Shown here: one piece after another, positions 19,101 to 27,864 of the stretch
Position numbering within the stretch: the first letter of the stretch is position 1
Layout of the letters: each line of letters opens with the position of its first letter
Source of the DNA: Neorhodopirellula lusitana
Lineage (GTDB): Bacteria > Planctomycetota > Planctomycetia > Pirellulales > Pirellulaceae
Direction of reading: 5' to 3'
Length of the DNA stretch: 64,000 nucleotides
Assembly (NCBI RefSeq): GCF_900182915.1
Contig: NZ_FXUG01000006.1
Location: 1 to 64,000 of the forward strand
Made by a program: the position numbers and the translations under genes
The notes under the pieces: generated by a model
Seen by the model: only the letters and a program-made list of their open reading frames with translations
The model's database searches: none
What the model was told of the DNA's origin: nothing

Positions 19101-19738
19101 AGTTGGAGTTGTTGTTGCACGAAATGCAAAGAGTGGTCACGGCCGATCGAAGCGGCAGGCCGGTGTCGTCCGAAATTACCGACGATTCACTTGACGCTGA
19201 ACCCAAAAACGAAGCGGGCGAGCTGAACTCGGATGTTCCGTCTGATCCCGGTCCATCTGAAATTGTTGAGGCAGAATCTGGTGTTGAACCGCAACCGGTT
19301 GCGGGGCCTGATTCGAAGCCAGATGCAGTGAACGAGGCGACGTCAGTGGCTAAGCCGGAGGATGCCGATAGTGATGACTGGAAGACGCGGCTGACCAAGC
19401 TGTGCGGCGGTGACGAGTCAACGATGAAGTCGGTTTGTGAAGCGATCGTGATCGAAGTGCCCGATCTGGTTCGGCGTCTAGAGCGGGCAGGCAAATCCGG
19501 CGATCAGAAAGCATTGAAGACCGCCGCGCATACCCTGAAGTCCTGTTTGCGATACGTTGCACCCGAGGATGAAATCAATTTGGCTCGTGAAGTCGAAGCG
19601 AAAACGGATGATGCCGATTGGGTTCAGCGGATTCAGTCCGGTTGGCTTGCCCAGGGGGATGCTGTTTCGGATGAAGTCCAGCAGCTTCGGAATTTACAGG
19701 AATTGGCACGCGAGTGGGTCAAGCGAATCCGTTCATAG
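16127..19738 (+). CDS. Membrane hybrid sensor histidine kinase with receiver and HPt domains
   Basis: The 1203-residue protein starts at ATG 16127, preceded by an AGGAAC stretch; an in-frame ATG at 16034 would add 31 residues without motifs. Order of parts: several membrane helices (about residues 15-115), a coiled segment, and two PAS domains (about 155-290 and 300-440). A HisKA domain follows with H455 in SHELRTPL, and then a HATPase with NAIKFT, DTGIGI and GTGLGL motifs. A degenerate receiver without a clear phospho-acceptor is next, then a true receiver with D934 in LMDLQMPTMDG and KP in YITKPIE. A C-terminal HPt domain has His1135 in AAHTLKSCL. It can therefore run a full His-Asp-His relay. 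The signal is unknown, and no separate response regulator adjoins it. Confidence 0.93.
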   Translation: MVEPSNDAFTGIRPRHWWIAATLALMVADMAAPTWWGLCVLHLVMLPLIWRFVHRRFITKITIVQVSAVLVAGGWHVVSQPFGVIPLDPVRVWTFWALLAAGYFHIYLRRRLRMRLEHQHYLQQNVRRRSREIERVNHALRDEVARRQATQHRLDQSETTFQSIMDRMHLQVARKNATGVFTYANDPFCKELGLHPIDVIGSTDADLYAPATAALYRADDLSVIATGRNVDKVEEHPGSDGRPGFVQVFKAPEYDQHGRCIGVQVIFWDITEKHRNEISLRHSEARKRALFDAAGDAVLLVDEAGIIMEANPAAMGMLQSGGGRLLGRPMDNLVMPVRRNLHPETSSWSEADVTSASLGEGEDLSWHSLPLSDRHQLQLRRGDGVTFDSEVSVHIIPLGNPSPTATFEDEEREGRAIIIRDVTLQQQAFEAMRDAKAAAEQANRTKTQFMAGISHELRTPLGGIGGLTELLSRQTLPGPARRYVNLIAQNAELLHDAIEDILDFSAIEAGRVAIDPVPIDLHSIVGDAFGCLAIRAADKPVRLSFSIAPFTPRWVVADAKRIRQVIVNLAGNAIKFTAAGQVSLRMTVEPTGGQAGNPGHALFQLVIEDTGIGIAPENQGRIFDAFEQADRGTNKRFGGTGLGLAIARGLAQRMGGGITLESEVGKGSRFIVKFDLPLVQDVSDKPTHSIEACPEAQASPIVVSVGNATIESDLAETIVDQKCAVYKPSDLEGEQPKSAVWWILTDATADAAFRIRARKSEDRVLWLTRASEAAPRRAKKEDAVIIEPVHPHELRRWLAGQALQQSVRGLRSARGSRAVPGASKPLTSAGVVQTGNAAPSLRHDSASSLIAPRSTAPVTRRNGSGTLSEADQSQSQYRVLVVDDSPTNRLVIHDQLVSAGHHVCVAEGGETALSYFPDDESAVPASTFDCILMDLQMPTMDGTEVTTEIRRRAAHFNRAMPPVIALTAHVTDQHRQMCRDAGMVGYITKPIELELLLHEMQRVVTADRSGRPVSSEITDDSLDAEPKNEAGELNSDVPSDPGPSEIVEAESGVEPQPVAGPDSKPDAVNEATSVAKPEDADSDDWKTRLTKLCGGDESTMKSVCEAIVIEVPDLVRRLERAGKSGDQKALKTAAHTLKSCLRYVAPEDEINLAREVEAKTDDADWVQRIQSGWLAQGDAVSDEVQQLRNLQELAREWVKRIRS

Positions 19739-19788
19739 AAGGCAATTGCTGAACTGGGCCTTTCGACAACAGGAGTCTCTCGCAGAGC

Positions 19789-21201
19789 CTATTTTGATGT
19801 TTGTTGTTGCAGCGATCGTTGGTCGAAATAATCAGCGAGTGAATACACCTGCGTGTTGAGTTCTTTCATTCGGGATAACAAGGGCGAGTAAGGCTCGTAT
19901 TGATTGTTCAGAATTCCTTTGTTGGAATTCAAATTCGACGGGTCTTTGGTTGTGTCGGTCGGGTCATTGTCTTGGTACTTGAACCAGTGCCAACCGACAC
20001 AGATTTTGGACTCGAGTAAATCGAGGCAGAAGTTCTGGTAGAACAAGCCTCGGTCGGCTTGAGTTGGCACACACCAACCGGCTCCGCTTTCGTTGGTCAG
20101 CCCGGGTGCATCCATGCCCTTGGTGTAGTACTCGGTCACAATCAGCGGCTTGCCGATTGCGTCGGCTAGTCTGGTTGCTTTCGAGGCCGGTGTCCATGTT
20201 CCATACAGGTTGTAGCAAAACGCATCCACGTATTTGCCGATCACATGATACGACGTGTTGGAAGAATAAAGGCGAGGCCCGAGCAACATGTGGTTGGGGT
20301 CGACGCGGCGGATGGCTCGGGCGACCGTGCCAACGTACTTCTCCATGACGAGGTCATCGAAGGCATTGCGGTCGGCTTGGGTGAGGTCTTGTTCGGTAGC
20401 TTCCGACCCATGTCGTTGTTGCAAAAAGGATTCGGCTGCTTGGTAACCGTGGTCGCTTCGCTTGAGTTTTAGGAAACGCGAAATCATGTTCGGTTTCAGG
20501 GGCAGCTCATTGTCGAAAAAGTAGCCCAGTAGATTGGGATCGTTTCGGTAGGCGGCAATGTTCTCGCGAGCCCGCCTTTCGCAGAACTCTTGCCACTCCG
20601 GTTCGAAGACCAGGATGCAATCCTCGGGATAGTTCACATGTCCTGAACCACGCTGGGTTCTGCCTCGACTGAACGTCGTCATGAAGTTCCAGTTGATGCA
20701 GTAGCTGACGCCGTCACTGGCTCGCTGGATGGCCGCGTCGGAAGTCCAGGAACCAGTTCCGCTGAAACCGTTGTCACGCAAAAGAGCGACGGTTTGTTTG
20801 GCCCAGGTTGATTCGTTTCCGAACTCGCGGTCAAACGCTTTCTTTTGAGCCGGTCCGGTACCGATTCCTACTGAAACGACACCGCGGTTGATGTGGCGAT
20901 ACCCTTCTGGATCAATCAGCCACCAACGACCGTCGGTTTTTATCGTGTAGAAGAAACCGGTTGGTTTTTCGCGATGATCCAGTCGACTTCCGTACTTGTT
21001 GCGTTTGATCGAGGCGGCTTGATAACCATCGAGAGAGGCGACCGTGCGAGTGGGGTACTCATGCCATTGTTGATGTGGTTTCGGCTTGGCTTTGACCATC
21101 AGCGTGTGGTCACCAGCCCAGGCCGATGTTGAGAACGCTGCTCCAATTGCCAGCGAAAACGCTATTGATAATGCTGCGGAACTCGGCCGGATGTTGGTCA
21201 T
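19789..21201 (-). CDS. Secreted agarase-like glycoside hydrolase (clan GH-A fold)
   Basis: The 470-residue protein has a signal peptide ending near STSAWAG. The body looks like a (beta/alpha)8 glycosidase of clan GH-A. GYFFDNELP carries the likely acid/base E232, and PLIVTEYYTKGMDAPG carries the likely nucleophile E357. RWWLIDPEGYRHINRGV at about residues 92-107 is typical of agarase-like enzymes that planctomycete genomes carry in many copies. Probable role: cleavage of a galactan-type or other algal polysaccharide outside the cytoplasm. The exact GH family is uncertain. It is the last gene of the operon with the GH3 enzyme (25 bases apart), FecR-like protein and ECF sigma factor, so it is probably co-regulated with them. 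Confidence 0.78.
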   Translation of the reverse strand: MTNIRPSSAALSIAFSLAIGAAFSTSAWAGDHTLMVKAKPKPHQQWHEYPTRTVASLDGYQAASIKRNKYGSRLDHREKPTGFFYTIKTDGRWWLIDPEGYRHINRGVVSVGIGTGPAQKKAFDREFGNESTWAKQTVALLRDNGFSGTGSWTSDAAIQRASDGVSYCINWNFMTTFSRGRTQRGSGHVNYPEDCILVFEPEWQEFCERRARENIAAYRNDPNLLGYFFDNELPLKPNMISRFLKLKRSDHGYQAAESFLQQRHGSEATEQDLTQADRNAFDDLVMEKYVGTVARAIRRVDPNHMLLGPRLYSSNTSYHVIGKYVDAFCYNLYGTWTPASKATRLADAIGKPLIVTEYYTKGMDAPGLTNESGAGWCVPTQADRGLFYQNFCLDLLESKICVGWHWFKYQDNDPTDTTKDPSNLNSNKGILNNQYEPYSPLLSRMKELNTQVYSLADYFDQRSLQQQTSK

Positions 21202-21226
21202 GCTTGCACTGCTACTTTGCGGAGGT

Positions 21227-23719
21227 TTATTGCTGTTCGGGCGTTTTGCTCTTTAGCTCAATTGTCTCTTTAAGCTGCGCGCCGCCATATCCAGAGTGGG
21301 AGGCCACACGCACTTCAAACTCACCCGGTTCGACAACCCACTGGTTGTCTCGGTCCAACATCACGAGATCGCGTTTGGGACTAAGTGAGAAGGTGACCTG
21401 TTTGGTTTCGCCGGGTTCCAAAGCAACGCGGTCGAAGCCTCTTAAGACTTGTTCGTACGGAGTCACCGATGCAACGAGGTCAGCGATGTAGAGTTGCACC
21501 ACTTCGTCGCCCTGCACGTCACCGGAGTTAGTGATTGAACAAGTGATCTTGATGGTGTCCGATTCGGTTGGGTTCTTGGGAGTGATCTTGAGGTGGCTGT
21601 ACTTAAACGTCGTGTAGCTGAGTCCGTAACCGAAGAAGTACAAGGGGTTCGATGACCGGGTGGAGCCCCATCCGTTGGGATCAAACTTTTCGTGTTGCCC
21701 GCCCCACGCACCATGCCGATACGGTACGGCCATGGGGACTTGTCCCACGGTTCGCGGGAAAGTGATCGGCAGTTTGCCGCCCGGGTTGTTGTCGCCGAAC
21801 AGAGTCTCTGCTACCGCGGTACCGACCTGTTCGCCACCGTGCCAGCAAACCAGGATCGCCGGAGCATTTTCGTCGATCCAGTTGATCGCGGCAGCACGGC
21901 CTGGCATCAGAACCACGATCACAGGCTTTCCGGTTTCCATCAGTTTTTGCACATACAGTGTTTGATGGCCAGGAAGATCGAGAGACATTCTTGACTTGGA
22001 CTCTCCGACGGTGTCATTGCTGTCGCCCAAGACGGCGATGATCACGTCGGACTTCTTAGCGACCGCGATGGCCTGATCCATCAGGGCCTGTTCCTCCGCG
22101 GTTGGCGGTTCAGGAATCAGGTCCGACTTAGGAAAGCGAGAGTCCTTGGCGGCGACGCCTTCTTCGTAGACCACGTTCGCCTGATCGCCCAAGTATCGGC
22201 GGATTCCCTCGTAGGGTGTGATCACGTCCGAGATTGATGGCCCGTATCGACTGATCATCAAGTCGGCTTCGTTGGCTCCGGGGCCGGTGACGAGGACATT
22301 TCTTAGCGTTGAAGAGTCCAGCGGTAGGGTTTTGTTTTCGTTCTTAAGCAACACGATCGCCTTGCGAGCCGCTTCCAGCGTGACGGGCGAGTGATCATCA
22401 CAGTGAACGACATCCAAGGCCTCTTGAGGATCAAGGAAGGGAGTGTCGAAGAGTCCCAGTTCGAACTTCACTCGCAACACGTCGGCGACGCGAGAGTTGA
22501 TTGTGTCTTCGGTGACCCACCCCTTCTTAACAACCTGCCGCAAGGGCATTACGAAGTTTTCCATTTTCTGGAATGTGGTCCGTACATTCAGCCCAGCGTT
22601 AATCGATTGGGCAACGGCGTGTTCGAATGTCTCGGCAACCTTGTGCTGGCGTTCAATCCGCGTCACCGCGCCACTGTCGGAAACGACGTAGCCGTTAAAT
22701 CCGTATTCTTTACGAAGCAGGTCAATCAGGAAGTAAGAGCTTCCGCTAACTGGAACGCCATCGTATGTGTTGTACGAACTCATCGTTCCTTTGGGTGAGC
22801 ATTCCTTGAACACTTTTCGAAACGGAGCCAGCAAGATTTCTTGCATGTCATGAAAAGGGACTTGCGGATCGGTTCGTCCACCACCATCGCGTCCACCGTT
22901 CGGGTTGCTATAGGCGGCGAAGTGCTTGACGGTTGAGGCGACGTTTTGGGATTGCAAGCCCAGCACTTGTTCTTTGCCCAGTTCACCGACCAAGTAGGGA
23001 TCTTCGCTGTAGCATTCGATGGACCGTCCCCAGCGTGGGTCACGAGCGGTATCCAAGATTGGCGAGTAAATGTTGCTGTAACCGAGCACCTTCGCCTCGC
23101 GTCCCGTGATCTCGCCGATGCGACGAACTAATTCACGATCCCACGACGCACCCAGGCCGAGCTGAGTCGGGAAATTGCACGCGTTGGGGTGGCAAATGCC
23201 GCGAATCCCCTCGTTCGTGAAGTCGACTGGAATCCCAAGTCGAGTATGCTTGGCGAACCAATGTTGGACGGTATTAATTAGATTCGCATGCTTGTCGAAA
23301 GCGATGTATTCCGTTGCTTCGGCACGAACACCGTTGGCGTGTTCGTCGATATTGGCGACACCGTCTTTCCATACCCGCTCGTTCCAACTTGCTTCGGGAA
23401 CTGGAGATTTCAGGACGCGCCGATAGCCATAGATGGTTGCCATCTGGCAGGTCTTCTCATCCATCGTCATCCGGTCGATGAGATCCTGCACCCGCTCGGC
23501 AACCGACAGTTTGGGGTTTTCGTAGGGATCCATCTTCCCGTTTTTGTTTCGATCAACCCAGCCATCGTGGTACATCGGATCCGCTGCTGCATCGCCTGCT
23601 GTGGCGACGTTCTTTGAGTCGCTGGTTGTCGGCGTCTTTTCCGCGGACACGTTCGCGGCGCTGAAGGTGAGCAACGCCAGGATGATGTTCAAGCAGGTTA
23701 ACCGAGGACGCACAGTCAT
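21227..23719 (-). CDS. Secreted glycoside hydrolase family 3 beta-glucosidase-like enzyme
   Basis: From ATG 23719 the protein is 830 residues with a signal peptide (CLNIILALLTFSAANVSA). A calcium-loop-like segment DRNKNGKMDPYENP precedes the GH3 N-domain, which contains GIPVDFTNEGIRG, VLGYSNIYSPILDTARDPRWGR and VKHFAAY. The catalytic nucleophile is D348 in VVSDSGAV. The C-domain (VLVTGPGANEADL, VILPGR-like GKPVIVVLMPG) and a terminal fibronectin-III-like domain follow. It removes terminal sugars, probably glucose, xylose or galactose, from oligosaccharides. A start at 23842 would overlap the upstream FecR gene and lacks an export signal at its N-terminus. It is the third gene of the ECF-FecR-GH3-agarase-like operon, 61 bases after the FecR gene. 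Confidence 0.93.
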   Translation of the reverse strand: MTVRPRLTCLNIILALLTFSAANVSAEKTPTTSDSKNVATAGDAAADPMYHDGWVDRNKNGKMDPYENPKLSVAERVQDLIDRMTMDEKTCQMATIYGYRRVLKSPVPEASWNERVWKDGVANIDEHANGVRAEATEYIAFDKHANLINTVQHWFAKHTRLGIPVDFTNEGIRGICHPNACNFPTQLGLGASWDRELVRRIGEITGREAKVLGYSNIYSPILDTARDPRWGRSIECYSEDPYLVGELGKEQVLGLQSQNVASTVKHFAAYSNPNGGRDGGGRTDPQVPFHDMQEILLAPFRKVFKECSPKGTMSSYNTYDGVPVSGSSYFLIDLLRKEYGFNGYVVSDSGAVTRIERQHKVAETFEHAVAQSINAGLNVRTTFQKMENFVMPLRQVVKKGWVTEDTINSRVADVLRVKFELGLFDTPFLDPQEALDVVHCDDHSPVTLEAARKAIVLLKNENKTLPLDSSTLRNVLVTGPGANEADLMISRYGPSISDVITPYEGIRRYLGDQANVVYEEGVAAKDSRFPKSDLIPEPPTAEEQALMDQAIAVAKKSDVIIAVLGDSNDTVGESKSRMSLDLPGHQTLYVQKLMETGKPVIVVLMPGRAAAINWIDENAPAILVCWHGGEQVGTAVAETLFGDNNPGGKLPITFPRTVGQVPMAVPYRHGAWGGQHEKFDPNGWGSTRSSNPLYFFGYGLSYTTFKYSHLKITPKNPTESDTIKITCSITNSGDVQGDEVVQLYIADLVASVTPYEQVLRGFDRVALEPGETKQVTFSLSPKRDLVMLDRDNQWVVEPGEFEVRVASHSGYGGAQLKETIELKSKTPEQQ

Positions 23720-23780
23720 TTTTCTTTTGGGGGCTATCAAGCTGAAGAGAAGGTCGTCGAAAAGGTGGTTGGGCACCGAA

Positions 23781-25349
23781 CTATTTAGGTTGGGATGCTG
23801 CTTCTTTGGCGACTGCGGCAATGCCGTACATGTTGTAGCCAAGTAAAACGTCGGCGGGACGCTCGAACGACCCGAGCCTCAGTTCTTGTGGCTTGTCGAT
23901 ATTGCGTTTCCAAATAGAGAAGATGCTATCGATACTGGCGCCTGGGCCGGTGGTGACCTTTTTCTTTGGTTTGTATCGATTGGCTGCTTCATCGAGCCCA
24001 AGATCCAGACCTGTGTCTTCAAATTCGTCAGACAACCACTGTGGCACCAAGGCATTGTCGCTGAAGAAAACGTAGACGGTGGAAGGTTGTGCAATCGTGA
24101 CTTGAACTTGGAGGTCTTCAACAAATTTGTCGTCGTTGAATGGCATGACATAGTCTGCGCCGATCAGTTCCTCTGGAACGCCGGTTTCGGTCAAGCCGTT
24201 CCATTCGTGGTCACGATCAACAAAAGCTCGGCTGTCTTCCCGGAAGCCCGCTTGGACGATTCGGTAAAACATGCGGCTCTCGGGAAGCTGATCGCTGAGG
24301 TTATCTCGGACTGCCGAGATAACAGGGCTGCGGGAATGCAGGGGTGCTAAGTCTCGGACACCTGGCAGTCGTTGGTTATCGACTGAAAAGACCCGTCGTG
24401 ATTGTCCATCGTGACCAACCAGCGTTGCTTGGCCTTGGACGAGGTGTTCCCGCTTGCTGGGGGACATTTGCTCGCTTCGCTGGTTCGTTGAGCCGAGTTC
24501 GACATCCACTTCGCCTTCGAAAACGGCTACCTCCGTTTCACCAGAATCACTGATGGCGACGCCAAATTCCGTGCCAAGGTCCGTGACGCGTGCGACCGGC
24601 GTGTCGATGATAAACCCGTTCCCGCTGTCAGCTGCCTTCGCCGTGATCCGTCCATAGCTACAGTAAACTCGATCACGTTCCTGGATTTCAATCAGGCAAG
24701 GTGCTAGGACCAATGCTTCGACACCGGAGTCAAATACGAGTTTGAGTGAGCCTTGGTGAATGCATAGTTTTTGACCGATGGAAACGCGGCTAAGTTCGCC
24801 GATGCTTTTGTGTTGGCTGTCCCAGGTTACATTGGTGGTTTGGATCAGCGTTGCCACTTTCTCGCCGTACTTCGGGCCGCCTGAACCGTTAGCGTGGTTG
24901 GGGATCAAGCGAGCGACGATGTCGGCATCGCGATGCTGTTGATCCAGCCGCAATGCGTTCCAAGTTGAAAGTCCAATGGTCAACAACAACGCCGCGGCGA
25001 TCGCAATCACGGCGATGATTTGCTGGATCGAGCGTGAAGGGCGACTGGCCAGTGCAAGCCGGGGTGATGGTGAAGTGGGGTTCGTGGACGAGCTAGGCGA
25101 TTCTGAAATCTTGAGGATTTCTGATTTGGGAATCGTATCGGTTTGTGATGCTGGTGGACGCACCAGACGCGACGAAATATGGACGACCTCTTGCATGTAG
25201 CGAACGTATTCGCGGCGGATCTCGCGGTCGCTGGTGATGGCTTCTTGTAGCTGGTTTTGTTCGGCTGGAGTCGCCGATCCTTCCAATTGCTTGGTGACCA
25301 GTTCATGAATCAGGTCGAATCGCTGGGAGTCGTTTGGGGTGTAATGCAT
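23781..25349 (-). CDS. FecR-domain protein paired with an ECF sigma factor
   Basis: The 522-residue protein begins with a cytoplasmic helical segment (FDLIHELVTKQLEGSATPAEQ) resembling the anti-sigma start of planctomycete FecR proteins. One membrane helix (IQQIIAVIAIAAALLLTIGL, about residues 110-130) follows. A periplasmic FecR domain contains LKLVFDSGVEALVLAP, TPVARVTDLGTEFGVAI and VAVFEGEVDVEL. The C-terminal 200 residues are not recognised. It probably senses an envelope signal and holds or activates the sigma factor. Its ATG shares bases with the sigma factor's TGA (ATGA overlap at 25347-25350 region), so the pair is translationally coupled. The glycosidase genes follow directly. Confidence 0.85.
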   Translation of the reverse strand: MHYTPNDSQRFDLIHELVTKQLEGSATPAEQNQLQEAITSDREIRREYVRYMQEVVHISSRLVRPPASQTDTIPKSEILKISESPSSSTNPTSPSPRLALASRPSRSIQQIIAVIAIAAALLLTIGLSTWNALRLDQQHRDADIVARLIPNHANGSGGPKYGEKVATLIQTTNVTWDSQHKSIGELSRVSIGQKLCIHQGSLKLVFDSGVEALVLAPCLIEIQERDRVYCSYGRITAKAADSGNGFIIDTPVARVTDLGTEFGVAISDSGETEVAVFEGEVDVELGSTNQRSEQMSPSKREHLVQGQATLVGHDGQSRRVFSVDNQRLPGVRDLAPLHSRSPVISAVRDNLSDQLPESRMFYRIVQAGFREDSRAFVDRDHEWNGLTETGVPEELIGADYVMPFNDDKFVEDLQVQVTIAQPSTVYVFFSDNALVPQWLSDEFEDTGLDLGLDEAANRYKPKKKVTTGPGASIDSIFSIWKRNIDKPQELRLGSFERPADVLLGYNMYGIAAVAKEAASQPK

Positions 25350-25879
25350 CAGTTCACTCCCGCGTGTTGAAGACGTTGTTCAATGCAATTGCGTAGCGAT
25401 TTTCGAATTCGCTGCGTTGACTTGTAGACGGCGTCGACACTGCACTTCATCGCAATGGCGATTTGTTCGACCTGTCGGTTGGGTTCGTAGAAACGCGCAA
25501 GAAGATCTCGCTGTCGTTCAGGGCAGTTTTCGAGACACTGATCCAGTGCGCTGAGGCGATCTTGAGAATGTTGGGAAGCAAAGTTTTGCTGTTCCTCTTC
25601 AAGAAGCTCAATGAGTTCGTCGTTAAAAATCAGGCGGCTGCGGCTGACTTTTTTACGCCACGTCAAGATTTCGAAGTGGGCGACGCGAATGGCCCAGGCC
25701 GCAAAATTGGACCCGGGTTCGAACTTGTCGAATTCCAGCCAGAGTCGCACGCTGGCTTCCTGCCAGATTTCGTCAGCATCGCCCCAGCTTGGAACGTTCG
25801 CGAGGATATATCCCTGAACGGCCCGCTGGTGCTGGGCGATCAGACGGGCAAATTCGGAGTGTTCGGAATCCAAAGACAT
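25349..25879 (-). CDS. ECF-type RNA polymerase sigma factor
   Basis: The 176-residue protein from ATG 25879 (MSLDSEHSEF) shows sigma region 2 (ARLIAQHQRAVQGYILANV, DADEIWQEASVRLWLEFDKF, NFAAWAIRVAHFEILTWRKK). It also shows region 4 (LDQCLENCPERQRDLLARFYEP, VEQIAIAMKCSVDAVYKSTQRIRKSL). This matches the planctomycete/verrucomicrobial ECF group. A longer open frame to 26209 would add 110 residues without sigma features, so I rejected it. It overlaps the FecR gene by one base and probably directs transcription of its own operon with the two glycosidases. Confidence 0.9.
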   Translation of the reverse strand: MSLDSEHSEFARLIAQHQRAVQGYILANVPSWGDADEIWQEASVRLWLEFDKFEPGSNFAAWAIRVAHFEILTWRKKVSRSRLIFNDELIELLEEEQQNFASQHSQDRLSALDQCLENCPERQRDLLARFYEPNRQVEQIAIAMKCSVDAVYKSTQRIRKSLRNCIEQRLQHAGVN

Positions 25880-26362
25880 AGCGGGATAGCGGTTGACGAC
25901 CAGGAATTCGCCATGGGGTATGAGGACAGCAGGGATGGGGGGCGAACGCAAAAAGACGATGAAATAAGGATCGTGGTATTCGGGGGGGGCTGACGACGGC
26001 CGGACGGCATCAGGCTCTTCAGGCACCGGGATTAGGCACCGAAAACAGGCACCGGTGCATCGAACAATTGCTTCCACGGTACTAGGGCGTACCGGCTCGA
26101 AATTGGACAAGGAATTCAAAGCGATAAGCTGTCGGAGGCGATCCGACTTGAAATTTGGTTGTCCTTTTTCATTTTTCTGTCCAAAGTAGACAGTGGCACG
26201 CCCTTTCACATTGGAGCAGTCGTATGGTGTTCGTTCGGGGCAGTGTACACCAATGCAATCCCCCGGTTTTTACTCTGTGTCCTGATAGTAAGTCCCCTGT
26301 TTTATCGAGTTCTCATCGTGTTCGAGTTCTCAATGTTTGTCGAATTCCCGAAGGAGCAGGTC
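25880..26362. promoter_or_regulatory. Divergent promoter region, ECF operon versus DUF1559 operon
   Basis: This 483-base gap separates the sigma-factor start (minus) from the DUF1559 start (plus) and must hold both promoters. A strong ribosome binding site, AAGGAG, lies at 26351-26356, seven bases before ATG 26363. I cannot identify a specific promoter box with confidence. Confidence 0.5.
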
Positions 26363-27571
26363 ATGCGTTCTGAAGTCCGTCGTCACACGCCAACCGGTTT
26401 CACATTAGTGGAACTGCTGGTTGTCATCGCCATTATTGGTGTTCTAGTTGGATTGCTTTTGCCGGCTGTCCAAGCTGCCCGCGAAGCAGCTCGCCGAATG
26501 AGTTGCAGTAACAACTTCAAGCAGATTGGACTGGCGATCCACAACTATCATTCCACTTACAAGCAATTGCCAATCCACGGAGCGGGCACTCACCACTACA
26601 AGCCAAGGAACATCTGGTCAAACACCAGTCTCTCGAGCAATCGTCGGCTCAGCTTTTTGGTGGGACTGACTCCGTTTTTCGAACAGCAGGCGATTTGGGA
26701 AGTGATTTCCAACCCGTACGATAAAGATGGCAACCAGTACCCACCGATGGGACCAACGCCAGACAAGGATCCCTATGAACCTTGGGCAACCAACATCCCG
26801 TCTTTGCGTTGCCCCAGTGATCCAGGGTTTGGATTGCCTTCGTTAGGGCGGACCAACTACGTGGCCTGTTTGGGCGACAGTACCTATGACGGGCGAAACG
26901 GTTCTTTGTTGGTGCGTAGTTCAGCGACGCGTCTTCCTTACCCTGAGGATCAAGGTTTTGCCGAAGAGGCTCGAGCGAAGAATCGTGGCTTCTTCAAGCC
27001 CCACGACAATTCGCGGTTCCGTGACATTTTGGATGGGTTGTCAAACACGATCGCTGCAGGCGAAATCTGCACGGACCTAGGCGACAAGGACAAGCGAACG
27101 ATGGGGCCCGATGTCTCGTCGCTTTCCTCCAACGGCGTCCGTAACAATCCCTCCATCTGCCGTGACACTCCCGGTTTGATCGACAGCGAGCGTCCACAAT
27201 TCTGGGCATCCGGCACCCCCGTGTTTTCAGCCGTCGAAGGGCGTGGATATCGCTGGGCTGAGTACCTGCCTTATTACGGCGGTTGCTACACGATCTTGCC
27301 ACCCAACTCGGAAGTTTGTTCGATCAGTGACACCTCTGACACTTTGGCTTCGGCAACCAGCCGACACCAAGGTGGTGCTCACATTCTGATGGGAGACGGT
27401 GCGGTCAAGTTTATCACCGACTCGATTGAAGCCGGCGATTCACGTGCTCGGATGGTCTACAAGGGTGGTTCGGCAACTTACGGGAACTCTCCAGGCTCGA
27501 AGAGCCCATACGGACTTTGGGGTTCGCTCGGCACGCGTGCTTCGAAAGAAGTTATCGGCGAGGATTTCTAG
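26363..27571 (+). CDS. DUF1559 protein with type IV pilin-like N-terminus
   Basis: The 402-residue protein begins with a prepilin-like signal: GFTLVELLVVIAIIGVLVG. LLLPAVQAAREAARRMSC and NNFKQIGLAIHNYHS follow, the standard start of the planctomycete DUF1559 family. The C-terminus holds ASATSRHQGG and ILMGDGAVKFITDSI, the family's C-terminal H-x-G region. These proteins are abundant in planctomycetes and are thought to be secreted or surface exposed; function is not established. ATG 26363 is fixed by the AAGGAG site and the prepilin motif; the frame is open further upstream to 26159 without meaning. It heads a plus-strand run with a small lipoprotein and two sulfatases. Confidence 0.93.
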   Translation: MRSEVRRHTPTGFTLVELLVVIAIIGVLVGLLLPAVQAAREAARRMSCSNNFKQIGLAIHNYHSTYKQLPIHGAGTHHYKPRNIWSNTSLSSNRRLSFLVGLTPFFEQQAIWEVISNPYDKDGNQYPPMGPTPDKDPYEPWATNIPSLRCPSDPGFGLPSLGRTNYVACLGDSTYDGRNGSLLVRSSATRLPYPEDQGFAEEARAKNRGFFKPHDNSRFRDILDGLSNTIAAGEICTDLGDKDKRTMGPDVSSLSSNGVRNNPSICRDTPGLIDSERPQFWASGTPVFSAVEGRGYRWAEYLPYYGGCYTILPPNSEVCSISDTSDTLASATSRHQGGAHILMGDGAVKFITDSIEAGDSRARMVYKGGSATYGNSPGSKSPYGLWGSLGTRASKEVIGEDF

Positions 27572-27625
27572 TTCTATCTCGGTCGGTCCTGCTACTTATT
27601 AATCCCTGGTTTTTGGAAGTTTGAA

Positions 27626-27799
27626 ATGAAGAATGTGTTCCTAACGCTTTTTGCTTTCAGTGTTTTGCTGTCGCCGCTGGTAGGTTGTGGTAGCGATGCG
27701 CCGTCTAGCGTGACGAAGGATGCCGATCAGGAAGCGATCGAGGAGTACCGACGGATGGTGGCCGAGAGTCAAGCCAAGGCAGGTGCGGAAGACGAATAG
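27626..27799 (+). CDS. 57-residue lipoprotein next to the DUF1559 gene
   Basis: This short gene encodes MKNVFLTLFAFSVLLSPLVG followed by Cys21, a typical lipoprotein signal (LVGC). A mature part of about 37 polar residues follows, ending in AKAGAEDE. A GGAAG stretch 8-12 bases ahead serves as ribosome binding site. Tiny lipoproteins of this kind commonly follow DUF1559 genes in planctomycetes. The mature segment is Glu/Lys/Ala rich and probably helical. I infer a partner or anchoring role for the DUF1559 protein; nothing more can be read from it. Confidence 0.75.
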   Translation: MKNVFLTLFAFSVLLSPLVGCGSDAPSSVTKDADQEAIEEYRRMVAESQAKAGAEDE

Positions 27800-27864
27800 T
27801 CGATGCACGTTGTTGTGGAAGGCTGTAAGAATCTCGTTTCCTCTTAGGTGTGTTGTTGAACTTC

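Noticed and set aside
19738..19789. Possible terminator between the histidine kinase and the agarase-like gene
   Set aside because: Only an imperfect GAAGGC/GCCTTTC pairing is visible; too weak to annotate.
25880..26209. N-terminal extension of the ECF sigma factor
   Set aside because: The extra 110 residues have no sigma-factor similarity, and the natural start MSLDSEHSEF aligns with the family.
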